From Pyrus communis (lineage: Eukaryota; Streptophyta; Magnoliopsida; Rosales; Rosaceae): DNA of 64,000 bases. The DNA lies in assembly GCF_963583255.1 (NCBI RefSeq), contig NC_084813.1:12386001-12450000 (forward strand), written 5' to 3'. The notes beneath the pieces were generated by a model that saw only the letters and a list, made by a program, of their open reading frames with translations, ran no database searches and had not been told where the DNA came from. A program made the position numbers and the translations under genes. Below are positions 1-10,677 of the stretch, piece by piece (within the stretch, counting starts at the first letter, position 1; every line of letters starts with the position of its first letter).

Positions 1-1055
1 CACACATAAACAAGTTTTAATAACTTAGATAAGCAAATCACATTCAAGACTTAAGAAACAAATAACTGGATATAATCAATTCATATAAAACATATAATCA
101 TGGCTTCAAATTCACCTCCAACTAAAAAGAAATTAGGTCCACATGTTAATCATAATTGAAAACCAAATTAATATAAACATTGAACTAAAACTAAGGATAG
201 AATACACCTAGAAACACTCCACACTCCAATGGCAGATTTCGAACCCTCTTTGGATGGCAGATTGCACAAGTCTTCTTCTCCTTCCTTCCTTGCTTGCGGC
301 ACTAGGGTGATGTGTGAATTATGGTGTTTGTGGCTGAAAGTTTGAATGAATGAATGAGTGAATGGATGATTTGAATGGTGCGGCAAACACTTGTATTTAT
401 AGGGCTTAAACCTTAGGGAAATCAGATTAGGGTGTGGTAGAAATTAGGTGGGAAAAGGTTTGCACAATCCTAGGGTAAAAGGGACTAGGATTCCACGGCA
501 AAGACCAAGGAAGAATGGGAAAAGGATTGCAGATTCTAGAGCTTCTAGAAGAGGGGGAGGTGCCACTTTTGTAGGGTTTCTAGAAACAATGTGTTTTATG
601 GCAGAAATTTGACTTCTAGAAACGATAAAGGGTGCGGCACCTATTTAGGTGTTCTAATGTGAAATTAAGTCCTCTTTGCAGCTGTAATTAAGGTAGCAAA
701 AGATTAGGATAAGATAAGGTTGGATAAGATAAGATTGGATAGGATAAGGTTGGATAATGTTCCTTATTTCTTGCTCTTTCCTTATCCTCTTTGTATTTGA
801 ACTTCTTTCATCAGATTTGTAACCTTTCCTAGCCTCTCTTGACTTCAATTTCGTCCATCCACTTTGCTCTATAGTTAAGCTATCCAATCCAGGCCCAAAA
901 CTGCTCCAAATAGCTCCAAAATGCACTTTCTTGCTCCTTTTGACATTAGGACCTAAAAACATACGAAAATAGCTTAAAAGACTATAATAAGTAGTAGTTA
1001 ACTAACTAAATGCAAGGAAACAACATAGTTAAGTAGCATAATTATGCTCCTATCA
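1..1055 (-). mobile_element. Gypsy-type LTR, truncated by window edge
   Basis: Read on the minus strand this begins TGATAGGAGCATAATTATGC at 1055, the same 5' terminus as the LTRs at 14567, 20084-22072 and 25240. The sequence from 1 to about 130 matches the region near 20920-21060 almost base for base. A TATA box (TATAAATA on the minus strand) lies at 394-401, so about 650 bp of U3 is visible. A GATAAG cluster lies at 705-765. The other end is outside the window, so it may be a solo LTR or part of a full element. The expected TSD would be ATAAT at 1056-1060. Confidence 0.85.
705..767 (-). promoter_or_regulatory. GATAAG (I-box/GATA) cluster in LTR U3
   Basis: Five GATAAG hexamers lie in about 50 bp on the plus strand, upstream of the LTR TATA box on the minus strand. 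Equivalent clusters occur in sister LTRs at 14878-14935, 21712-21775 and 25550-25600. GATAAG is the core of plant I-box/GATA-factor sites; a regulatory role here is inference. Confidence 0.4.
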
Positions 1056-1588
1056 ATAATGATGGAGATGATTATTTTCATTGTTTTAATCATATTTTAA
1101 GAAGTCTTGTTACCATTACACGTGTTGAAAAATTTCTGGTGAATACCATTTCAAGCACTTTTCAATAAACAGCACATGGAGTATCTATAGGTTGATTTGT
1201 AACAGAACAGTTGAGGATTTTGTGTTTCTCATTTCTCCTGAGCTGTTGGACATCACAAAACAACATTAAGTGTGTGTTTTTATTTTATTTTTATAATCCT
1301 GTATTGTAACGCACTAGTGTACTGGGAAGCTTCTGGATCTACTACTTATTCTAGTGGCTTGTAGTAAGTTGTTAGAGTATTATGTAAATGGAAAGTATTA
1401 TGATGATGTAGGTACACGTAAGTCATTCCCAATTAAGCAGGTCAAATCTTTTTTGCATAAAAGGTGCATCAAGAAATGTCTATAAAAACGAGCGAAATGA
1501 ATTTTCCCCCTGCATCTCTCTCTCTCTCTCTCATAGCTTATGTTCAGTTGGAATTTGCTGTTATACTCAAATGTTTCATATAATGCAG
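1056..1588 (+). other. Non-coding stretch, probable helicase intron
   Basis: AT-rich sequence with no convincing ORF, ending in a pyrimidine-rich tract (CT repeat at about 1517-1532) and an acceptor AG at 1587-1588 directly before a helicase exon. It is best explained as the 3' part of an intron into which the LTR at 1-1055 inserted. Upstream helicase exons would then lie outside the window. Confidence 0.55.
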
Positions 1589-3645
1589 ATTCGCTCAGAC
1601 CGTCAAACATTATACCGGACTGCTACCTGGCCAAAGGAGGTTGAACAACTGGCTAGGCAGTTCCTTTACAATCCATACAAAGTACTCCATCTTTCATTTA
1701 GTAGAAAAGCGTTCTGCATCTCTTAGGACAGTCTTCAATTTTTAGTGTCAGTCTGTCATTGTCAATTATTGATACTGCATGAAATTGGCATTAATAAAAT
1801 GCGCCTTTTCTATCATGTGGTTGCAATAGTTCTTATTGTATATATCATCATATTGATATGCCAACAACTAATTTACATTTTTTGGATGTTGAACAGGTGA
1901 TAATAGGTTCTCCAGATTTGAAAGCTAACCATTCGATCCGCCAAATTGTTGACATCATTACTGAAAATCAGAAATATAACAAGTAGGGTGCTATCTATGT
2001 TTTGGTTTGTAACTTTCAAACAGTTAGTCCTGTCATATTTTCTGCAGGTTACCTGTCTGATTTCTTTCTATTTTCCAGATTGGTAACGTTGCTCGAGGAT
2101 ATTATAGATGACAGCAGAATACTGATATTCATGGATACTAAGAAAGGATGTGATCAGATCACTCGGCAGCTCCGCATGGATGGATGGCCTGCTCTTTCGA
2201 TTCATGGTGACAAAAGTCAAGCAGAAAGAGATTGGGTCCTCTCTAAGTTTAAAGCTGGCAAGAGCCCCATAATGACTGCAACTGATGTTGCTGCTCGTGG
2301 TCTAGGTATGGAAAGAATTTATTTTAAGCTTGTGAAAAGACTTGAAAGAAATTCTTATTTGGTTAGGCTTTAACTGTTGTTTGCATTATCATCATACAGT
2401 TGAAGACTTCATTTAATCTACTAATAGACTTTTTATTTCTCTCTCTTCACCCCCACCCCTCCCCACACTCCCCCCCCTCTTCTTTCCTCCTCCTCTCCAA
2501 AATTACGTTTCATGTTAGTAACTTAAAAAAATGGAAGCTGTTTTCACTTAGAGAATTTCATAGCGTTGATTGTCTAAGGCGGGGACACCATTTGATTTTT
2601 CTCCTTCCTATGTTCTATCTTTTGTCTATATGACATTTTTGTTTATCAGCCATTATTTTTTCGTTACTTATCTACTAAAGGATGATATTCTTCCCAACTC
2701 TTTTTTAAATTTCTTTCCCAACTTTCCCATGTGGAATGAGACGTACCCCAAAAAGGAGAATACTATTTTTCTGATTATTAAGGCTATTAATACATATTTG
2801 AAGCATCTGGACCAAATTTTGGACTATTATTCTACTGGAACAAATATGTATTACACAGTAGTTTATTTGAATCTATTACCATACAAATTTGGTTGGATGG
2901 TACTAATTTTGGGTTTCATATGGAAGCCTACACTTCATCCTCTAAGGTCTTGGTGGTAATCATCTCTACCTGTGAATAATTGTTTCCCTTTGAGTCAGGT
3001 AAGGTTTTGGCGTGCATCGGATTTGCCCTTGGGATTTGGTAGGCAAAAACTGCTAACTTTGGGGGTGCATAGGTGTGTTAATCTAGCATACCTTCTTGAA
3101 TGTACTTAGCCTATGAATTGGCCTACATTCTCGTTTCTAATCTCCCTTTGTGATGTTTGATTTGGTTGCAGATGTTAAGGATGTGAAATTTGTTATAAAC
3201 TATGATTTTCCTGGATCCCTCGAGGATTATGTTCACAGCATTGGCCGAACTGGAAGAGCTGGGGCAAAAGGAACTGCACACACGTTCTTTACAGCTGCTA
3301 ATGCTATATTTGCGAAGGAAATTATTGCCTTGCTTGAGGAAGCTGGACAGAAGGTCAGTCCTGAGTTGGCAGCAATGGGCCGTGGTGCACCACCTCCCCC
3401 TTCAGGTCAGTTAGTCTGGACGCCTTAAGATGTGGGTGTATGTCTTTGCATACACCTTTAGATGCTTGTGTCAGCTTTAATGTGTTGGTGTGCGTAATGT
3501 GGACATGAATCAGCGAACCATTTGTCTTGGTGTGTGGTTAGATAAAGATTACTGAAATTGTATTGTTGTCATTTGTAATTGATCAGGTCACGGGGGTTTT
3601 CGAGATCGTGGTAGGGGTTATGGAGGCGGTCGTCCTTGGAACTGA
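1589..3645 (+). CDS. RH20: DEAD-box ATP-dependent RNA helicase, RH20-like, 3' half
   Basis: C-terminal half of a DDX5/DBP2-type RNA helicase, an enzyme that unwinds RNA using ATP. Exons that join in frame with GT-AG introns are 1589-1681, 1897-1982, 2079-2305, 3172-3405 and 3587-3645 (TGA). The joined product is about 232 residues. Recognisable parts are [14 protein letters not shown] after motif [16 protein letters not shown], motif V ([11 protein letters not shown]), [14 protein letters not shown], motif VI and a Gly/Arg-rich tail ([17 protein letters not shown]). The Q motif, Walker A and DEAD box are absent and may lie upstream of the window. Odd points: motif III reads TAT instead of SAT, preceded by YR instead of YW; motif VI reads HSIGRTGR instead of HRIGRTGR. 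There is no frameshift or stop. It could be a live gene with an LTR-bearing intron or a diverging 5'-truncated copy; the changed motif VI Arg favours loss of activity. Confidence 0.85.
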
Positions 3646-3955
3646 TTAATGATGGTGCACTTGAACTTGACGTCCATATAGAGAGCAAAACTGAGCAATC
3701 GAATCTGTCCAATGTATTCTGTTCACAAAACAGAAAAAGCTTTGTATGAATACTGACTAGGATGTGTAGGAGTACAAACATGTTATGTTTATTGGAACTA
3801 ATAGAAAGTTTAGAGTTTGTTTACTCTAAGATTCCGGGTTTTGGATCCATATCTAAAATTGTTATTCTTTGTGACGTGGATGCAACGAATTAGGGTTGGC
3901 AAAACACCCGGGATTACATTTACAGCAAGAGAATCACGTGATATTGGTTCATAGC
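3646..3955 (+). other. Helicase 3' UTR and flank
   Basis: No ORF continues here. The first part is the likely 3' UTR of the helicase. The copia insertion site follows, with TSD ATAGC at 3951-3955 repeated at 9297-9301. Confidence 0.5.
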
Positions 3956-4420
3956 TATTGATTTTCAAAGGTTGAATTGTATTTCACTCATTATATATAT
4001 TACAAGAAATGAAGGCCACTCTTATAGAGAGTCACAAAGAAAGCTACAAGAATTGTAGGCAAACAGTTACAACACATTCCCTAAAATCTGCCCTAACAAG
4101 TGGGAAAGCAAAAAACTTAGTTACAAGTAAAGAAGCTCCTACAAGCAAGAAAGGTTGACAAAAGAGGTAAGGTGAATGACAAGGTATGGGAAGACATGAG
4201 AGTAGGGTTAAGACCATCACTTTAGCCCATGACTTAGCTAAAGTGAGGATGACAACCCATCCTTGAGATCTATACAAATTGCTTTGGGAAGCTAAATAAC
4301 AACTCCTTGAATTAAGGGAGTTGACAACTTAGATTAGGAAGTTGACAGCAAACTAATCACAAGGGAACCAGACTCTTAACCATGCAGGAAACCCTAATAT
4401 CCATTAGGCAACTTCCAATA
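3956..4420 (-). repeat. copia-1 3' LTR
   Basis: 465 bp direct repeat of 8832-9296. The outer edge is defined by TSD ATAGC at 3951-3955. The inner edge abuts the purine tract at 4421-4432 (minus strand). Confidence 0.93.
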
Positions 4421-4427
4421 CTCCCCC

Positions 4428-7400
4428 TCAAGCTGGATCCAGAAGGTTGATGGATCCAAGCTTGGACAGAAGCCATTGAAACTGATGAGAAGCTAAGGGC
4501 TTTGTGAAAATGTCGGCTAATTGGTCGGAGCTTCTTGTGTAGTGTGTCTGAATTACTTGCGATTACACCTGTTCACGAACGTAATGGCAGTCAACCTCAA
4601 TGTGTTTCGTTCGCTCGTGAAACACGGGATTGGATGCTATATGCATGGCGGCCTGGTTGTCACAGAATAGGGACATAAGAAGGGTTGCAGGAAACCCTAA
4701 ATCACACAGAAGACCCTTGAGCCAAATCAACTCACATGCTGTTGAAGCCATTGCACGATACTCAGCTTCGGCACTTGATCTGGCGATGACAATTTGCTTC
4801 TTACTTTTCCAGGTAACCAAGTTTCCACCAACAAAGGTGCAGTAACCACTTGTGGACTTGTGATCGATGGCATTGCCTGCCCAATTTGCATCGCAGTACC
4901 CCATGATGTGAGTGTGGTCGTTCTTCGTCATGAGAATACCACGACCAACATACCCTTTTAAGTAACATAAGATCCTTTTTACAAGGTTCAAATGCTCCAT
5001 GGTGGGAGAATGCATGAATTGACTGGCAATACTCACTGAATATGAGATGTCTGGTCTGGTGATCATTAGGTAGATCAACTTACCAACAAGCCTCTGATAG
5101 GAGTTAATATCCAAGAGTGGAGTTCCTCCCAAGTTAAGTTTGAGCTTGCTATCGAGAGGAGTAAGGGCAGGCGTGGCATCACTTATATTAGCATCCTTGA
5201 GGAGATCCATGACGTATTTCCGTTGATTAAGAAATAAACCCTTATGAGAAGATGCCATTTCGATCCCAAGAAAATACTTTAACACCTAAGGTCTTTAATC
5301 GCAAATCTTTGTTGAAGTGACTGTTTGAGTTTGGAGATCTCTGCAGCATTATCACCTGTAATTGTTAAGTCATCCACATACATCAACACAACTAATTTCC
5401 CACCAGCTCCAGTGCGAACGAATAATGATGAATCGACACCACTCCTTTTGAAACCAACACTATGAATAACTGAACTTAGTTTAGCATACCAACCACAAGG
5501 CGATTGCTTCAGTCCATAAATAGACTTATGTAACTTACACACCAAATCAGGGTCCTGGCTTTGAGGATGTCCGGGGGGCAATCGCATGTAGACTTCTTCT
5601 TCAAGATCACCTTGTAGAAAGGCGTTCTTCACGTCCATTTGGTACATGGACCAACCCTTATTGACAGCAACAGACAATAAAACCTTAACTGAGTTCATTT
5701 TTGCAACAGGAGCAAATGTTTCTTTGTAGTCCACCTCAAATGTTTGAGTGAATCCACGAGCCACTAGCCTGGCTTTATGCCTCTCAATTGAACCATCGGA
5801 ATTAAACTTGATCTTATAGATCCATTTGCAACCCACTGCCCTTTTTCCTTTTGGAAGTTTGGTGATGCTCTAGGTGTTGTGTTGGTCTAGAGCTTTGAGT
5901 CCATCTCGCATTGCTTCTTGCCACACAACATGGTTATTAGCCTTATGGAAGTTTTGAGGCTTACTGTGACTGGAGATGGTGTTAAGGAAGGCAGCATATG
6001 ATGGAGTCACCTTTTGATACAACACGTAATTTGATATTGGATGCCTCGATTTATATGTGTCAAAATCTTGAAACCTTGTGGGAGGCTGCCTATCACGCCG
6101 AAGATTGCGTCGAGGTTCTGGGAGAGTTAGCTTACTCTCGTTCAAATTTTCAGCCACACTTTGAAGGTTTTCTTGGTTGCCGCTGCCATCATCATGCATG
6201 GAACCATCAGGATGAAATCCTTCATGGTTATCTTCATTGAGATAAGCATCAGTGTTGGCATGACTGAGCTCTCGTTGTTGCAGACCCTCAGGTTCGATTC
6301 TTGGTAATGGGAACAAGTCCAAGATGCCATCCCCTTGATCTATGATTTCACTTGTCTTGTCAAAAAAAGGGTTAGTCTCAAGAAATCGAACGTCTTTGTA
6401 CACAACCACTCTCATTAGTTGGGGATTATAACACTTATATCTCTTTTGAGTAGATGAGTAACCAAGGAAGATGCATTTAGCAGCTCTAGGATCTAATTTA
6501 TCTCGGTGATGAGATTGAACATGTACAAAACAGATGCAACCAAACACTCTAAGATGTGAGAGATCAATTTTCCTTCCTTTCAGGACCTCTAGGGGAGACT
6601 TGAATTCCAAGACTCAGCTAGGTAACCTATTGATGATATATGCAACTGCCATAACACCTTGGGACCAAAATCTCTTTGGTACATTCATTTGCAGCATTAG
6701 TGCTCTTGTTTTCTCAAGTAGGTCACGGTTTTTACGTTCAGCTACCCCATTTTGTTGAGGGGTTCCAACACAACTTGTTTAATGCATGATGCCATGTGTG
6801 CTCAAATATTGTTTCATGATGTGGGACATGTATTCGGTGCCATTGTCAGATCGTAAGGTTTGAATTTGAGATGAGAAATGGTTTTTAACAAGGTTATGGA
6901 AGTCCTTAAACACTTCTATAACTTCATTCTTAGACTTTAGGAGATACAACCATGTGACTCGAGAGAAATCATCCACAAAAATCACAAAATACTTGTAACC
7001 ATCAAAAGATTCACTAGTTGGTCCCCATACATCTGAATGAACTAGTTCAAAACACTTACTAGTCCTAGACAAAGAAGAGTTAAAAGGTAATCTAGTGGCC
7101 TTAGACAAGTGGCATGTTTCACAAAAAATAACATCCTTCCCTAAGTTTGGAAATAAAGATGACAAAATGGGTGAGGAAGGGTGAGCTAAATGTTGATGCC
7201 ACAATTGATTATCTTGAATGGAGTTGAACTTGGCTTGACACCCTTTGGGATTGCTCTTTGACATGTAATAGAGACCATCTAAATAAAACCCTTCACCAAT
7301 CGTCTTTTTGGTGGCACAATCCTGAAAAATCACGTTGTGAGGAGAAAAAATGGCTAAGCAATTCAAGGTATTTGTGATCCTTCCCACAGATAGAAGTTGA

Positions 7401-8764
7401 AATGGGAAGGAAGGAAGATACAAAGCTATTGATTCAATTTCATCAGACATCAACTTTATCTTTTCTTTTCCTAAAACCTTTACATGCTCTCCATTTGCAA
7501 TTGAAACTTGGGAAGGCTTTGCCAATTTTTCAAACTTTTGAGATTTAGACACATGGTTGGTCATATGATCTGTGGCACCTGAATCTACAACCCAAAAATC
7601 ATGCAACATATTTAATTTAAGAGCAGTTTTAAAGGCTTTCATGATACCTTGCATGTCCTCTTGGGGTACAGGTTTCGTGTCTGCCAAGAAACTTGCAAAC
7701 TTGCCTAGCAATGCTGTCGAGGTCCCTTCTTCCATGCTATCTGTATGGTCAATTCCAACCCCTCCTTTCTTGCCTTGAAGGTACGACATAAACTCATTCA
7801 TGAGTTCTGCTGGGTTTGTTGTGAAGTTCTTGAATGGATCTAACCTATTGGAGATGGAGGTAGACGCATGATTTGCTCGATGTGGTGTACGGTTCACCCT
7901 TTGTACGCCCTTGTTGTCCTTCATGAAGTCAGGTTTTAACTCTGGATGTAAAATCCAGCATATGTCTTTAACATGACCTGTATTGTTGCAGTGTTGACAT
8001 TTCAAGTGCGGATGCTTTCCTTTGTACTTTCTTTCGTTGATTATATATGCCCTAGCCTCAGGTACGTTAGTCATTATACTCATGTTCATGACTTTCCTCC
8101 TTACTTCTTCACGTTGAATCGTTGCACACACACTGGTGAAGGAAGGAAGTTCAGTGTTCATAAGTATGTGACATCGTACATCTTCATATATTGAGTCAAG
8201 ACTGGACAGGAGTTGGAATATCTTGTCTTCTTTTGCTCTCTTTCGTAGCAGTGCTGCATCGATCGTATGAGGAGGGTAAATTTCCAACTCGTTCCACATG
8301 TTTTTCATGCTTCCTAGGAGTTGCACAAACAGCTTGCCATCTTGTTGCAGATCAGAGATGTCATTCTTTAATTGAAAAACCCGAGCAGCATTATTCTGGC
8401 TACTATACATTTCCTTGACCACTTCCCATAGTTGGTACGAGGATTCTGAGTAGCTGAATATTTCAGCTAACTTTCGTTCCATGGAATTCAAGAGCCATGA
8501 CATAACTAGCTGATCCTTGCTAAGCCATGATTCATAGTTTGGTGAGGAAGCATCAGGTATTTTGATGCTTCCATTTATGAACCTTAACTTGGACCTGCCA
8601 CCCAGCGCCAAAGACACAGCTCTTGACCACGGCAAGTAATTAAACTCATTCAGTACGACTAAGCTTAACCTTTGATTTGGGTTGACGTCCACCTCATGCA
8701 CATTCACGGAGGAAAGCTTTAGGGAACTATCAACTTCTGATGCTAAAGGATTGTCTTCAGACAT
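4428..8764 (-). pseudogene. copia-1 gag-pol polyprotein, inactivated
   Basis: The start Met at 8764 (MSEDNPLASE) lies just inside the primer site. Order on the minus strand: gag (UBN2-like, with SWLLNSMERKLAEIFSYSES); zinc knuckle CX2CX4HX4C at about 7958-7999; aspartic protease VVDSGATDHM near 7570; HHCC pre-integrase region near 7100-7210; integrase core with HSDVWGP and FVDDFSR near 6975-7045 and SDNGTEY near 6840; RT with MDVKNAFLQGDLEEEVYM and YVDDL; RNase H with DANWAG, SSAEAEYRAM and the tail TKHIEVDCHYVR. Lesions: TAA at 6779-6781, TGA at 6614-6616 (likely from CGA), TAG at 5870-5872 (at an expected Trp), a one-base frameshift near 5279-5290 just after the YVDD block, and TAA at 4563-4565. 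The original stop is TGA at 4428-4430. The whole polyprotein is otherwise present at normal length. Confidence 0.93.
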
Positions 8765-8815
8765 TTTGGAGATTGAATACTCTCGGATAGCAGCATAGCA
8801 GAAGCAGGTTAATTT

Positions 8816-8831
8816 CCCTGCTCTGATACCA
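8816..8831 (-). other. copia-1 primer-binding site (tRNA-iMet)
   Basis: The minus strand reads TGGTATCAGAGCAGGG, complementary to the 3' end of plant initiator tRNA-Met. It abuts the 5' LTR with no spacer, which also fixes the LTR end at ...CAATA. Confidence 0.9.
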
Positions 8832-9296
8832 TATTGATTTTCAAAGGTTGAATTGTATTTCACTCATTATATATATTACAAAAAATGAAGGCCACTCTTA
8901 TAGAGAGTCACAAAGAAAGCTACAAGAATTGTAGGCAAACAGCTACAACACATTCCCTAAAATCTACCCTAACAAGTGGGAAAGCAAAAAACTTAATTAC
9001 AAGTAAAGAAGCTCCTACAAGCAAGAAAGGTTGACAAAAGAGGTAAGGTGAATGACAAGGTATAGGAAGACATGAGAGTAGGGTTAAGACCATCACTTTA
9101 GCCCATGACTTAGCTAAAGTGAGGATGACAACCCATCCTTGAGATCTATACAAATCGCTTTGGGAAGCTAAATAACAACTCCTTGAATTAAGGGAGTTGA
9201 CAACTTAGACTAGGAAGTTGACAGCAAACTAATCACAAGGGAACCAGACTCTTAACCATGCAGGAAACCTTAATATCCATTAGGCAACTTCCAATA
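8832..9296 (-). repeat. copia-1 5' LTR
   Basis: 465 bp. About eight single-base differences from the 3' LTR were read by eye, all C/T or G/A. Followed by TSD ATAGC at 9297-9301. Confidence 0.93.
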
Positions 9297-9306
9297 ATAG
9301 CTTGAG

Positions 9307-9850
9307 TTGATGCATATAATATCATACTTGAAGACACCATCACAACTTGAAACAATGAAACATCTTCTGCTCACTATGAACCTTAATGCTCTCACTACTA
9401 ATAGGGCTAGTAAACTTCACAGCGTGTTGTCTCATGTGCATGGACCAATCTATATGGATGCTAAAACAAATGACTTTCACCATACAAGCAAGGATAGAAA
9501 ATGCCTCATTAGACTGCATCACATTCGGAAGCTCAATGATGATGAACTCTGCAAAGAGGAGATTGATTTCTTGTTACACTTAGAATTGATCAGACCCTCC
9601 AAGTCTTCTTGGGCAAGTCAAGCGTTCTACGTCAACAAGCATTTAGAAAAAGTTCGGGGAAAGGAGACTAATTGTTGATTATAAGAAACTTAAAGGTTGT
9701 CTCCACGACATAATGTATTCTATTCCTTGAAGAGATTAACTTCAGAAGAAGATGACCAAAGAAAAAATTGTCTTAAATTTCGACATGAAGTCAGGATTTT
9801 GCAAATTGGAATTTTTGAAGAAGATAAATACAAGACAAAATGTCTATGAC
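9307..9850 (+). pseudogene. Endogenous caulimovirid-like reverse transcriptase fragment
   Basis: Plus-strand translation gives a pararetrovirus-type RT start: a KEEIDFLL helix, then LIRPSKSSWASQAFYVN followed by a K-x-RGK segment and, in another frame, a VDYKKLK block. Further on, FDMKSGFCKLEF fits the RT palm motif FDxKSGFWQ. AFYVN in place of the gypsy VLLVKKKDG is typical of Caulimoviridae. The reading frame is broken by a frameshift near 9660 and stops near 9705-9720. The protein ends before the YxDD active site. It is an old, non-functional remnant; gypsy origin is the less likely alternative. The copia-1 insertion lies immediately to its left. Confidence 0.65.
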
Positions 9851-10015
9851 TGCTTGAATCTACAAAATTGATTTACAGGTTGTCCACTCGTGCCAATCAT
9901 TCTGGAATTCTGGATCGTCTAACTGATGATCCAGGTGTGCTGGAGCTTCTTGGGCAATGTTTTGCCCAATGGCCTTGCTTTCCACATAAGAAGCATTATT
10001 TGAACTTAAGAAGAG
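9851..10015. other. Junction sequence, no recognisable gene
   Basis: Short stretch between the viral RT fragment and the LTR at 10016. A minus-strand ORF crosses it and the LTR edge, but it has no recognised domain. Confidence 0.3.
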
Positions 10016-10677
10016 TGTTAGAACCAAATTTGTGCACCTCCGTGAGCAGTGGTTGAGCACAAATCCATGTAGTTTGAAGCAACTTGCAAAACAGTGAAAC
10101 AACAGTAAATAAACCTTCGGCCAAAGGGGAGTGGGGGTGTGCTAGCCAAAGGCTCTCCGACGGTCAAGTTAGTTGATTTTAGACTCAAGCGGTGCTAAGA
10201 GAATTCAAGTGAATAGATTATGTTATTGTCGATGAACCCTAGATGAGTGTATTTATACCATGGGAGAGAGACCTTCTTAAGATAGAATCCTCATTCTAAG
10301 CCGGCAGAAACCTTGAGGATATCTAGTAAGTAGATATTGCATCATCTCAGGAGTGTGATTACTTATGGCGTACGCCTATCCCTAGATTGTAGAGACTCCA
10401 AGACTTATAGGATTTGATTGAGTCCATATATGGATCAAATTATGTGCCTTCAGAATAAGCATAGTCATCCAACAGAGTTGTTTGGACTTGACCTATTTCT
10501 CTAGAGTAAAGTGATGGTCGCACCCTGCTCCATCTAATATAGCTTTGCCCGAAGCTAGTGAGTCCATGACTCCGTCAGATACAACTCTGCCTAGAGCTGG
10601 TGAGTCCATGACCAGACTTCTGAGATAACTGTATTTGGATCAACCTTACTCCGGCCTTGGAAAATCATGGTCCCACA
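10016..10677 (-). repeat. 3' LTR of the large Tat-lineage gypsy element
   Basis: On the minus strand this starts TGTGGGACCATG at 10677 and ends GGTTCTAACA at 10016, a TGT...ACA terminus pair. It is preceded (minus strand) by a purine-rich tract GTTAGGGGCAAT, as expected at a 3' LTR. A TATA-like TATAAATACACTC lies at about 10241-10253 (minus). The interior therefore lies to the right, consistent with the minus-strand pol fragments at 26.1, 31.8 and 41.5-43.7 kb. No partner LTR was found in the window. Confidence 0.6.

Larger units (their letters stand above)
3956..9296 (-). mobile_element. Complete Ty1/copia retrotransposon (copia-1)
   Basis: Two 465 bp LTRs (3956-4420 and 8832-9296) flank a 4.4 kb interior, with the 5 bp TSD ATAGC on both sides. 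On the minus strand the order is 5' LTR, primer site TGGTATCAGAGCAGGG (initiator tRNA-Met) directly at the LTR edge (8816-8831), gag-protease-integrase-RT-RNase H, the purine tract TTGAGGGGGAG, and 3' LTR. By eye the LTRs differ at about eight positions, all transitions, so insertion was fairly recent. The LTR ends are TATTGG...CAATA instead of TG...CA. The coding region carries four stops and one frameshift, so it cannot move on its own proteins. Confidence 0.95.
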
